Below are positions 1 through 9,829 of a stretch of DNA of 26,194 bases, one piece after another (position 1 is the first letter of the stretch; every line of letters begins with the position of its first letter). Where the stretch lies: assembly GCA_019648995.1 (NCBI GenBank), contig BLXT01007977.1:139935-166128 (forward strand), in the 5' to 3' direction. Source of the DNA: Plakobranchus ocellatus (lineage: Eukaryota > Mollusca > Gastropoda > Plakobranchidae). The notes under the pieces were generated by a model, which was given only the letters and a program-made list of their open reading frames with translations, had not been told where the DNA came from and did no database searches. Both the position numbers and the translations under genes were made by a program.

Positions 1-336
1 GGGGGGGGGGGGGGAGAGAATGATGTACCGCCGGTGTGTAAGAGACTGGGTGTGGGGCTGATGAGGGAAAGAGTGGGCGTATGCAACTTTTCAAGTCCTT
101 GGGGTGTGTCTATTTTGTTCAATGCCTTCATAGATCTCAATTAGACCTACACCATTGTGATTGTCACTCACTGACTCGGTGAACAAAGGACGCGTGGATC
201 TAGGTCCAGTGTGTTGTGAAATTGCCTCTTATCTCTCAGTCTTATCTTGCAAGCTGCATTAATGAATAGATCTCTAGATCACAATTTCTAAGCCTACGTT
301 TGATTGTTGCCTACTCTTAGCCTGTGTTCATCCAGC
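1..336. other. Non-coding lead-in beginning with a poly-G run
   Basis: The window opens with 14 G residues, then a GT/GA-rich stretch (about 15-120) and AT-rich sequence with AGATCT-type words near 262-280. No open frame or RNA gene is recognisable. It sits directly 5' of the Tigger-type start codon at 337, so part of it may be the leader of that transposon, but I found no clear terminal inverted repeat. A poly-G run at the very edge, with another next to the N gap at 11572, may be a sequencing artefact. Confidence 0.5.
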
Positions 337-474
337 ATGGAATCAAGAAAAAGGAAATGTTTTTCTTTGGAATTAAAGGCCAAAATCATTGATGAGGTGG
401 ACAACAAAGTAAAGTCAAAGGCCCAGATCTGTCGAGATTTGAGATTTCTTCAGGAATACTTTATACATTCTTGA
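337..474 (+). pseudogene. Tigger/pogo-type transposase, N-terminal DNA-binding fragment
   Basis: The reading frame starts with MESRKRKCFSLELKAKIIDE and continues through DNKVKSKAQICRDL. This matches the N-terminal CENP-B/Psq-type helix-turn-helix of Tigger/pogo transposases, where an RKRK start, LELKAKII helix and KSKAQI-x-RDL turn are typical. In the family the next segment reads like ISSGILYTFLKDKD; here it is present but in the neighbouring frame (about 448-490), so a one-base frameshift lies near 440-450 and the original frame stops at 472-474. No DDE catalytic domain follows; the DNA becomes AT-rich simple sequence. The fragment is about 45 residues, against 450 or more in an intact protein. 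It would have bound the transposon's terminal repeats. It is on the opposite strand to the Tigger remnant at 14454-15978 and carries a different part of the protein, so the two are probably separate insertions. Confidence 0.7.
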
Positions 475-941
475 AAGACAAGGATCCTGTCCTGGCATGG
501 CGTTTTTTTTGCAAGAAAAGAGTCCCAAATTTTGCAAGCAAAAAATGGCGAAATTTGCAAAAATTTTGCAAGAATTTTTTCGATTTTTTTTTCGATAGAA
601 AACCATGAACAGATTTATGAAAGAGAAATGTGAAGTAATATTGAACAAAGATTGACTAAATGGTGAAATAAAATAGGATTACAGTGGGCAATGCTTAAGT
701 CCATTTTCATTCAAGTTGATTTTTTATCTTGGAACCACCCCCGTAGAAGACTTATTATGAAGGGCCACTGCATAACTTGATTTTTATCTAAGTCGATCTT
801 TTACTGTTCGGCGCCGCTCATCAAAGAAAGCTTTTTCTCCGACGTGCGTAATGCTAGCTCAATACTGCACAATTCACCCTGTGTTACATTTTCCATCGCT
901 TTATTACAGTCACAGGACGAGGCCACAGCGGGAAGTTTTAT
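475..941. other. AT-rich non-coding DNA with repeated TTTTGCAA-like words
   Basis: Positions 529-600 contain several variants of the word AAATTTTGCAAG, giving local low-complexity structure. A stretch at about 681-770 begins CAGTGGGC and ends GGCCACTG and could be a tiny inverted-repeat element, but its flanks are not a clean TA duplication. The minus-strand frame at 801-1004 shows no recognisable domain. Confidence 0.4.
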
Positions 942-942
942 T

Positions 943-961
943 TGTGTGTGTGTGTGTGTGT
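943..961. repeat. (GT)n microsatellite
   Basis: About nine uninterrupted GT dinucleotides lie in otherwise mixed sequence. It is a simple repeat with no evident role. Confidence 0.9.
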
Positions 962-1117
962 TAAAGAAGTAAGGGGTGGGAGGGTGTTGCTCATCACAGG
1001 CCAACAGTCTAGTCTGGAGGCAGGCCTTGTTCTAGATCTATTCACACTTATTACATCAGCGGAGACCCTTGTTTTGCCCTTGGCCATGTTGGCTGGCTTT
1101 GTCTAAACTTTAAAGTG

Positions 1118-1137
1118 TCTCTCTCTCTCTCTCTCTT
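1118..1137. repeat. (CT)n microsatellite
   Basis: About ten uninterrupted CT dinucleotides occur between two moderately GC-rich stretches. No gene is attached to it. Confidence 0.9.
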
Positions 1138-1387
1138 TCCGGCTAGCACTGGGGCAATGCGACTGTGATGATCAAGCATGCCGATCATTTCCAAATAACG
1201 TATATGTGCGTATGTGTGTTGTGGAACAAAGAGGTGAAAAGTTGAAGCACGTTTAGCTTTCCACTCGCATGAGGTCACTCGTTACCGCCTGTCGCTCTAC
1301 ATCGTACTCCGCATTCCTTTTACATTCATCGTTTGAACGAAATCTTTTATTGAACTTACCATATTTAATAAATATTATCTTTTCATC

Positions 1388-1483
1388 ATGGAAGATCAGA
1401 ATAGCGACACTGAGCTTGCCTATGAGTCTGATGTAGAATATAAACGACGACGAAGAAGTAATATTGTGGAAACTAGATTCTAG
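1388..1483 (+). other. Short open frame with acidic then arginine-rich sequence; unrecognised
   Basis: An ATG in good Kozak context (ATCATGG) opens a 31-codon frame reading MEDQNSDTELAYESDVEYKR and then three further arginines, ending at a TAG. An acidic segment followed by a basic run resembles the first exon of a nuclear or transposase-like protein, and GAA|GTAATA near 1460 could serve as a weak splice donor. No downstream partner exon is recognisable. The frame may be chance; I assign no function. Confidence 0.2.
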
Positions 1484-2615
1484 ATCAGATCTAGATCTAA
1501 GGTCTTGATTCTACTCTATAGCGGTTGGTATGTCAAGACGAACAGACATGTGACAAAGCAGAGAACGGCATGGTTGATCTGATTAGCTTAAATTTTAACA
1601 TCGATCTAATGTATACCTAGACCTAAATTTAGACTTAGATATTCAATGCAGATAATGAGGACAATAATAACTTATGACGGAAATTGTCTCGTCTCGGGCT
1701 CGATTCTAGAGCTAATATGGAATAGTTCTCGTAGATCTTTGTTCGCTAAAGATAAAATCTGGACTAAACCTCAGTATGAATAGCCCAGAAACGACCAGAC
1801 TTCACTTTATAATTATTGATTGAGGCCCACTCAGAGTCTGACATAATTCTTTTCCGTGTAACTGAAGTGGAAACTGAATTGATTTTGCTGGTGCTTGTAA
1901 ACAACACCACTGACCAGGCTGTGCACTAAGAAAATACAGTGTCTATAAAAATACAATTAACAGCTTATGTTTGCTTTTTTGAAGTTTTAAAAAATTTATT
2001 AAATAGGCTTATAGATCTAGGCTTTTGGCACTCAACTTTTGCTGTTTTTTTAGAGTGTAAAATAAATGTTGTCAGCTTTATAAAGATTGTTAAATTTTTT
2101 TTTCTTCTGATGTCTATGTCTGTGTTCAGTTTTTTGTGTGTATCATTAAGCATGTGTTTGTGTTTCTTGTTTCTTTTGATTCTAAGTAATATTCAATTAC
2201 TCAGCTTCAAACACATGTTGTCTACTGTTTCTTCACATTAAAATGGAATATATCAACAGAAAAACGCACAAAATATATATTTTTCAAATTTAATTCAACA
2301 AATTACATACAAAGTACATCCATTTTAGATTCATCCTTGAAAATTTCATAGGAAAGGAAGCAAAAACAATGATTTTATTGGCCTTTTCCCGAGGCATCCA
2401 ATTTAGACTCCCCAAAACCCAAAATAATGTAAACAAACCAGGGATCACTTGTTGGCAGGAAGCTGAACCCTAGAAACAAAATGGCTGCCATATTATTATA
2501 AACCTTAAAGGGTTAACCAAGCATATTTTGTACCCACTTCAATACATAATATAGCCTACCACGCCTACTAAAAAAGAAATTAAAAAAAAAGAAGAAAAAC
2601 ACCACACAAAAGAAA
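1484..2615. other. Unrecognised AT-rich non-coding DNA
   Basis: The stretch contains clustered AGATCT words (1484-1500), T-rich DNA and a TTAAAGGGTTAA word at 2505-2516 that recurs in reverse complement at 11210-11221. The open frames near 1939-2241 follow T-rich composition and have no domain-like features. Nothing here looks like a gene. Confidence 0.5.
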
Positions 2616-2617
2616 TA

Positions 2618-3439
2618 CAGTGGAACAAGTTTAAACCGCAATTCTAGGGAGTATGATTTTTATTTTGGTTTAAGCATAGCGCATTAAATGAGTAAGATTA
2701 ATAATGTAGAGTAACCAACTTCTGAAATATTAAGTTAAATCAATCCCACCCATCGTCACACCATAATGTGAATGAACACGCCTCTCTACGAATCTTTCTC
2801 TCTTTTTTATCCATTTCTCTATCTCTTTCTCTTTCCTTTGCAGTTAAGAGTGCAGTTAAGAGGTTATTGCATCTGTTAGAGTTTTCACATTTTCATCATC
2901 TCCTAAGTAAGTTTTCCGGTCTTAGTCTCTACTTTTACATTTTAATCATCACCTAAGTTTTCCGATACAGAAATTCTCCACAAAAGAGATGGCTTTAATA
3001 CTGGTTGTGATGCAACAGTGTTTGCTTAGCTTAGCGCCGATGGGACCTAGACATGTACGGAGTGTCTGGCAAGATGCCGGTGCGCAACTGAGTGGTGAAA
3101 GAGAAGGGGTGGGTAGGTGTGTGCAGTAGACCTAGCCAGACATCAGGCCTGGCCGCCTATAGTTTGAGGTACTGGTAATTAACACAGTAACAGTATTGGG
3201 TTTGCATAGAGTAATGTGCGAAAGAAAGGGATGGGCAAAGAGTGTCGGCCGGACAGTTACTGGGCTTTCCCGATAGTTTTTATTTCGCTTTAGCGATAGT
3301 AAGGCAGCCAGCGCTTTCCGTTTACCGCATGTTTAATCAGAAAGAATAAGGGGGAAAATGGAAAGCTCTTCACTTCAGTTTCTTTTTGGTTTAGCCGTTT
3401 TTTCGGTTCAGCCATTTTCGGTTTAGGTGTGGTCGACTG
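2618..3439. mobile_element. Non-autonomous Tigger/pogo-type DNA transposon
   Basis: The left end reads CAGTGGAACAAGTTTAAACC and the right end, reverse-complemented, reads CAGTCGACCACACCTAAACC. These are imperfect inverted repeats sharing CAGT, GA, CA and TAAACCG, and both ends are flanked by TA (2616-2617 and 3440-3441). CAGT ends with a TA duplication are typical of Tc1/mariner-superfamily elements of the pogo/Tigger type. Subterminal copies of the word TTTTGGTTTAGCC or TTTTCGGTTYAGCC lie near 2662-2675 and 3383-3425, a plausible transposase-binding arrangement. The 822-bp interior has no transposase frame, so movement would have depended on an autonomous relative. End divergence suggests an old copy. 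Confidence 0.65.
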
Positions 3440-3441
3440 TA

Positions 3442-4678
3442 CTCACAAGAAAAAAACCCACAAACCAAAAAATTCAATACAGTCAGACAAAAGCAAATCA
3501 CACACACACACAATGCAATGAAATAATATAATGCAATGTATGCAAGAGTCACGTTAATAGCCGTTTATTAAAGGGAGATAATTTTAGTAAGATGCCGTTC
3601 TCAAGGATTATCTTCCTTTTAAGTTTTATTTTTACAATGTGCCCAGCTTATAACGAGATTGTGCACTACGCCCTTATGGGTCCGGTTATACCCAAGTTCC
3701 TCTGTATTTACTTTTCAAACAGATAAATCCTGACCGAATAATTACAGAATATGTTTTTAGTCAGGGTTTGAGCCAGTCCTCATTTTACTGAATCTCTGTT
3801 TTCCATGTCATTACAAGCTCCGAAAATTGAAATGGGATCAGTAATTTGAAAGAAAAGAACTGAGAACAAACATTTATGAAGCAATAGCCAATTCTAATCA
3901 ACAATAGTGCAAAGCTGATCTTAATGCAAGAGTTGGAAATGAACCTTGACAGCCAGCAAGGCATGATGTGTCAAAAAAAAAAAAAAAAAAAGAAAAGAAA
4001 ATAAAAGAAAGCCAAGTAGGGGGGGCCTATTCATTTTTTGGATGCTTTCTATTGTTATGGACAAAATGAACAACAAAAACGGATAGTTTTGGTGGTTTAA
4101 AAAAGTGATTGTCATATGAAATGACATTTCTTGCATTTAGGAAGGTCTTATTGACAATTTTTATAGTCGATTGAAGCTTGCAAACGAGCCGTTGATAAAG
4201 ATGAGCCAGATGTTTAAAATCTACATTTTTTGCATATGATTTGTATTATGGCCTATTTCCGGATTACCATGACCCAAGATTAGCCCTAATCTTACTGATT
4301 CACAATCTATGTGTAGATATATGAATAAAGGATAGAATCTAGATTTAGATGAAATAATAATGTAAAAAAATACAACAGGTTTAGGTTTGCATCTCTAAGC
4401 TTGGGTGATCAAGTGAGAAAATGGTTTTAAAATTTTCATGATGGTAAATTTATTTTAAAAACGGTGATAAATGCTCTAGGTTCTTGGTGTAGTTTATCAC
4501 AACATGGAGATCTGTCCTATAAATATTGCACTATTAAATTACAGGTCTAGATCTTGTTTTTCTTAATAACATTTCTTTATCATCAATAACATCTGCTGTT
4601 AAAGTACTATTGAGCACTAACATCAATGACAAAAGAATAGGCTTTTTATATTGCTATCCATATTAAAACAAGCCTTAA
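3442..4678. other. Unrecognised non-coding DNA with a poly-A run
   Basis: The interval holds a short CA repeat (about 3500-3512), a 19-base A run at 3973-3991 and otherwise mixed AT-rich sequence. The minus-strand frame at 3921-4136 is produced by the A run. No gene, RNA or element end is recognisable. Confidence 0.5.
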
Positions 4679-5792
4679 TTATAGAGAAATAACGTCACAA
4701 TTGCCCATACATATATATGTGAAAACGTTAGGCTTTCTCTTGCTTCCAGTGTTTTGGAGCTGAGCAAGTTCATGTTGTTTTTTCCCATCAGATGTAGTTC
4801 CACCCCTCCTTTGTTTCTCTGAAAGATTTTTTATTAAGGAAATTGGACGAGGACTTTGTAATTTGTCAAACATTCTTGTATTTCTCATCATAGACACCCT
4901 GCATAGTTTCACACTTTTGCTACCACTTTTTTGACCTTCAAAAGTCCTTGTAGAAATATGAACCTGAATTCAAAAGCTTTAATGACATCCTGCTTGTTAT
5001 GGAAACGATTTTTTTAGATCAAGAGACAGAAAAAGTCTGAGGGAGCAAAGTCTGATGAATAAACCGGGTTTGGTGGGATATCAAAGCCACACTGTTGAGC
5101 TGTCTGGGCTAGTTGCTGTGGTCTATATGCAGAGTTTTGTCATGCAGTGGGATGACCCTGCCATCATTGCATTTTTATCAGCAAACCTGTGTAAAGTCTC
5201 CTGTTTCTGTTTCTTCATTTTCCTGGCAGTCAATCGTGATGATAGTTTCATGATCCTAACATAACCTCTCCACTTGATGGTGTTCCCTTTGCCATCTTTG
5301 GTGAGGGAGAAGTAGGGATGGATTTTCTGTTGCATGGAGATATCTTTTTGGATCATACTATTTCATACTTCATCCATAGTCACTGCCTATTTAAAGAAAT
5401 TTATGTCATTTGACTCAATTCAAAAGAGAATTTTCAGGACTCAACCCACAGCTCCTTATACTGGTCAAAAAGAATCCTTACAGTTGACTCTATACTGATT
5501 TAACTTGAGAGCTATCTTTTAGAACAAGTTTATTCACTACGAAAACATTCTCTTCGATTATCATAAGTGATGTGCACCCTTTGCGATCTTTATCCAGCAC
5601 TGACATCAGCCCAAATTTTACTTTTTTAATCTTGTATGTGACAGTATTATAATGACATTTGTCACCATAAATTTTGACCATTTTCTTAAAAATGTCTCAA
5701 TGAGACCTTCCTTGCAAGTAGAAAAAGTTTATAAACAAACTCAATGGCAAAGCTTCAGCTAAGGAAAACACAATTTTGGTCGATGATTTCAT
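4679..5792 (-). pseudogene. Decayed mariner-family transposase
   Basis: Fragments in mariner order can be read on the minus strand. An ATG at 5792 leads to FINFFYLQGRSH, matching the family's AVIKFLFLQGKS start. Next comes KMVKIYGDKCHYNTVTYKIK (about 5630-5690), the YGD...STV...EFK helix-turn-helix region, then LDKDRKG, like DEDRSGRP. A VTMDE segment (about 5370) fits the first catalytic Asp. A LHDK-type segment (about 5130-5150) fits the HDNA motif with the second. VYSSDFAPSDFF (about 5025-5065) matches the mariner YSPDLAPSDYxLF signature carrying the third Asp of the DD34D triad. The fragments lie in more than one frame and are interrupted by several stops and indels, so no functional enzyme is encoded. 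An intact protein would be about 340-350 residues, roughly the span seen. Clear terminal repeats were not found. This is a single old insertion in non-coding DNA. Confidence 0.75.
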
Positions 5793-6084
5793 TTAATGTA
5801 CTGAACTGATAAATGCTGTATTACTGTCAACTTTTCCTAAAAATTTGTATGGTGTTTTCAAAATTAATTGTGTAAAGGCTTATGAAATTTCATTCTTCTA
5901 CAATTTCCTCTTAGTCAGACCAAGGCCTTCTTGAACTCCAATAGTAAAAAGTTCCTATTTTTATTTTGTGTATTTTTTCTTAATGATTAACCCTACAGTA
6001 CCACTGTATACATCCTTAATTTTGTTGGGAACCTATCACATACAGCTTGAGTTTGGACAGAATCTAAAGATTAACATCTGAAAC
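5793..6084. other. Flank 5' of the mariner remnant
   Basis: AT-rich sequence with no recognisable coding content. The mariner 5' terminal repeat would be expected here, but none is evident by eye, so it is probably decayed. Confidence 0.4.
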
Positions 6085-6180
6085 AAAAGCTTTATTTTGA
6101 ATGTTAAAAGTGTCGACAAAAGCTTTATTTTGAATGTTAAAAGTGTAGAAAAAAGCTTTATTTTGAATGTTAAAAGTGCA
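6085..6180 (+). repeat. 33-bp tandem repeat, three units
   Basis: Three consecutive units start at 6085, 6118 and 6151, each containing AAAAGCTTTATTTTGAATGT then TAAAAGTG. The period is exactly 33 bases, so it keeps an open frame of 11-residue repeats (KSFILNVKSV) within a longer open frame at 6097-6372. Nothing else in that frame resembles a protein family, so I call only the repeat. Confidence 0.85.
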
Positions 6181-6921
6181 TGGTACCAAAAGATCTTGAT
6201 TCCCATGAAGGTTTGCCTTTCCAGTGGGCCTATTTATCTGCATGACCAGAGAGCCGGGTTTAAGTTCAAATGTAGAATTCTCCTAAAATCTGCATTTACT
6301 TCTTCAATCTTAATTTGTTATTTTAAAGCTTGTCAGTCCATTGAAATTGTCCTTTACCTGACTGGCTTTTGATCAAGAAAGTCAAAATATGAAGCATGCA
6401 CATGCCTATAGAAAGTGAAAGAATATTGGGTCCATGTGAAGTTATTCATATAAGTACTTCTTGCAAATCAAAGAATTATGTTCATTTACTCGAGAGAATA
6501 AATTTTTGCATGGAACCACAAAGTGCACGAAAGCATCTTTCTTATTTCCATACCAATAAAAAGTAACATATTAATGTGCTGTGCCTGATGAGCATAAAAT
6601 AGGTATGAAAAGCTTAAATTTTCTTGACTGATATTAGTAAGAGTAAGTGCATTTTATTTTTTTGCTTGGTATATGAGTTGATCCTTAACTCAGAAGTATT
6701 AAATTTTGGCCAGCAGAATGTATAAATATTATCGCCTACTGCAAAGTAGAAAAAAATCCACCCATACACTTTTTTTTTATACCCATGCACGCATACTTGC
6801 AATGCATGTTACAATTTCTGATATTGCATTTGGATAGATAGTCTTAATACAGTAATTATACATTATAATCCCTCTAAGACAGAATAATAAGTAAAAGTGA
6901 ACAGTGAACTGAGAACAAACA
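6181..6921. other. Unrecognised non-coding DNA
   Basis: Mixed AT-rich sequence with no domain-like open frames on either strand and no evident repeat structure. Confidence 0.45.
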
Positions 6922-7013
6922 TAAGAGAACCAAGTGTAGGATTTCGATTTTTCTGGGCAAATGGCATTGTGAGGTAATTTGCTTTTGTTTTCCTGCCATC
7001 TTTACTTTTGCTT
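6922..7013 (+). repeat. Dispersed repeat, copy 1 (pair with 26010-26101)
   Basis: This about 92-bp segment aligns along its length with 26010-26101 in the same orientation. Shared blocks follow the pattern AGAGMCCARGWGTAGG, then GATTKTTCTSGGCAMA, a GAGGTARTTTGC block, and CTTTACTTTYGCTT. The copies differ at many positions, so both are old. I see no Pol III boxes or terminal inverted repeats, so the class (SINE, MITE or other) is open. Confidence 0.6.
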
Positions 7014-9714
7014 AATTTATGCAATTAGTAATGAGTCAGTCCAAGAGAGCAGAGATATATTTGTTGTGTAGGGATTGAAGTGGGTGACTTCTTTTATATG
7101 GAGATGAATTTGATGACTTAGCTACTGGTAGGTCCAAATCTGTTGAACTGTAGTTAGTACCACCCGCAAATAGTACCAAGGGAGGACTTAAAACATTAGT
7201 GGTCTACTCCCACCCATTTTGGCAACTACAAATGATACAAGTTCGTAACCCCCACCCCACCCCTAGTTCATTAATATTTAGTGATGCCAAGCAATCCTAT
7301 TATATTAAATCTAATTGTAAGGAAACAATCGACCAAAACACAGCAAATACACACTACAAAACTAGTCTGAATTAGAGAGGATGTCAACTTTAATATTTAG
7401 GAAAATCAAGAATTATCCAAGACATTAGCAAATCACCTTTTATATAATTTAGGACAAAGTTGGCACAACTTCAGAAAGGTAGTCTAGTGTCCTTGTTGGG
7501 CTGACTTCTCACTGTCCCTGGCCTTTACAGCTTTGATAGAGTTCTGGCATCGCAGTTTAACGCAGCCGCACTGGCAAATTTGCGGCCGCATTTTTTTACT
7601 TTTCCCACTTTTCCCGCATTTTTTCCCATTTCCCTACGCAATTTTTATAGCGATCAAAATCAGATGTTTAAAGGTTTTTAAAAATAATTTCTTCATTTCC
7701 CGACATACTGGCTTTGCCAAGCTGGCACTTTTTGCTCTATAGACAAGATATGGTACCCAAATCCTTCGTTAGCGGCGCCGAGGACTAGATTTTCATAAAA
7801 AATTCCTCTTGCAATAAAGATATATATTCTTTATGCACACATAATGCTTTGTTTGGTTTCGTCCATTGCTACTATTTTTTTTTTTTCATTTAACCCCCGC
7901 AATTATGTGCCACTCTACGGCCGCGAGCACAAGAAAAGTAGACCTTCCCCCCCCCGTTCCCTCTGATCGGTTTTTATTAGCGCCATGCTCTGAGCTGACC
8001 CATTTTCAATTGGGTTGAAGGTTCAAGAGATTATGCTTTTTTTTTTTTCATATACCTTTCATTTGGTTCATTAGGTTAGATCTATATGGTACTGCGAATC
8101 CCTTTTCTTTTCTATTTTTCGTAGAAATCGGAAGTTTCGTTTAAAAAAAAAAAGCTAAAGTTATGATCTTCAGAAAGCCCATCCATTATCTATAATCAGA
8201 ATTGAAATAAGTCTCTATAGGCTATTTTTTGTTTAATTCAGTCGTGTTTGATTGTCTACTCCTCTTTGGCTAAGGCCCGATCAGCGGAATACTAAGATCT
8301 TAATATTTGAAGATTGGTGTTTTGGACTTGCAGAAAGAAAATGAATGGATCTGAAACGCTGTAACGTTTTTATAAATTAACTTTATACGAGAAAGTAGTT
8401 GATATGAATAGTTTGTCTTAATTGACGGATTTGTATCGGGTAGTAATGCTGGGTGAGCTAGAGATCTAAACACCCGATGCCGAAAGGGCAATCTCTTAAA
8501 CAGCCTGCCAACTTTTTAGTGTGTGCTTTAGAGAGAAAAAGAATAGTTCAAATGAAAGTTAAAAAGCTTAAAAGAATAGTTCAAATAAAAGTTTATCTTT
8601 GTTATCTTTTCTTATATTTGTGTATTTTTTAGGCTTTAATTTTTCATTAAAAATTGGTCACGTGACCTTGCTAAACGCCCTACGTTTTAACTAGCAGTTT
8701 GACTTAGGTCTCTTGGGAGAAATGGTGATCAAACCTTTTTTTACTCTATGTAAACACAGATAATAGGATGAAAACTATGATTAGAAATGGTTACTTACAA
8801 GCTACATGTATTATAAAAAACGTTTTGTCAGTGTCTTTTAATTGTTTTCGACACTGGTTAATCGTGAAGTATTGACTTTGCCGTTAAAGCAAAAAAGATT
8901 GGTTTCTAGTGAGTGAGTTTATAATATGATCGAAGCTGATCACCTTTGAACTGTCAGGAGGCTTAATTGCTTGCATGAGAAAAAAAAACAAAAACAAAAG
9001 AAAAACTCAGCCTAACCTTTCCAACTGGTACAGTGTACTGTATTGTGTAGATCTAATTCAAATTCAGTGTCAAAGTAAATTATATATAGATAAATTTGCA
9101 TTTTGTGTACCGATACACAACATCATTTTCATACATGAAGCTTTGAATGAGATTGGCTTGTCATTTTTTCTCATTTGAGGGAGAGAGCAGAAGATTTTGC
9201 GAACGTGTGATTAGAATGACAATGACATTTTTTTTTTATAACGAGAACTTCAAAGAATTAACGACCTCCTCAATGAACAATAAATAATTATATGCTGCAC
9301 ATTCAAATAGAGGTGATAAATAAGGATATATCAAAATCAATGCTTTTATTTAACAGTAAAAAGCTTAATCTCAAACATTGTAAAAATGTAAAAATGTTTA
9401 AGAGTTGAAGCTCATGTTTAAAACTTATCGTATTAATTAATGTCATAAACTTACCAATTATAATAACATCTGAAAAAAAAAGTTTTTAATCTGTGTAGGC
9501 CTACTTACTTTGATAACTTTCAATTTAATAATTGTAAATTACTTTGGAGAAGTTCATACATTACATTTAGCTCTTTTTTGCGATTTAAAAAAAAAATAAT
9601 TTTAAAATTTACCTGTTTACCAGTATTCATGTTACATTCACTTTGTACGCTTCAACAAATAACACAATTTTTGTTGCAATTGTATGAATTTGTTGCATGT
9701 TTGTCTTATTGTTG

Positions 9715-9719
<5 letters not shown>
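7014..9719. other. Unrecognised AT-rich non-coding DNA
   Basis: A long gene-poor stretch. There are short T runs near 7877 and 8038, a C run at about 7947, and a low-complexity block at 7570-7640 built from TTTTCCC and GCATTTTTT words. Open frames at 7533-7742, 8300-8491 and 8975-9178 show no protein-family features and have AT-driven composition. It could hold introns of the phosphatase whose last exons lie at 11305-11807, but no exon is recognisable. Confidence 0.4.

Positions 9720-9762
<43 letters not shown>
9720..9762. repeat. Poly-T tract of 43 bases
   Basis: An uninterrupted T run is followed by more T-rich sequence with GCATTTTTT words up to about 9825. The reverse strand is a long poly-A, which could mark a retroposed tail, but no SINE or LINE body is recognisable beside it. 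Its exact length is likely unreliable. Confidence 0.9.
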
Positions 9763-9764
<2 letters not shown>

Positions 9765-9829
9765 ATTTTTTTAAACAATTTTTTGCACTTTTTGGCATTT
9801 TTTGAGATTTCAATTGGCATTTTTCCGCG

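Noticed and set aside
681-772. Possible about 90-bp inverted-repeat element starting CAGTGGGC
   Set aside because: The ends match only about eight bases and the right flank lacks the expected TA duplication.
9578-9820. Open frames with long Phe or Lys runs
   Set aside because: They are translations of the 43-base T tract and adjacent T-rich DNA.
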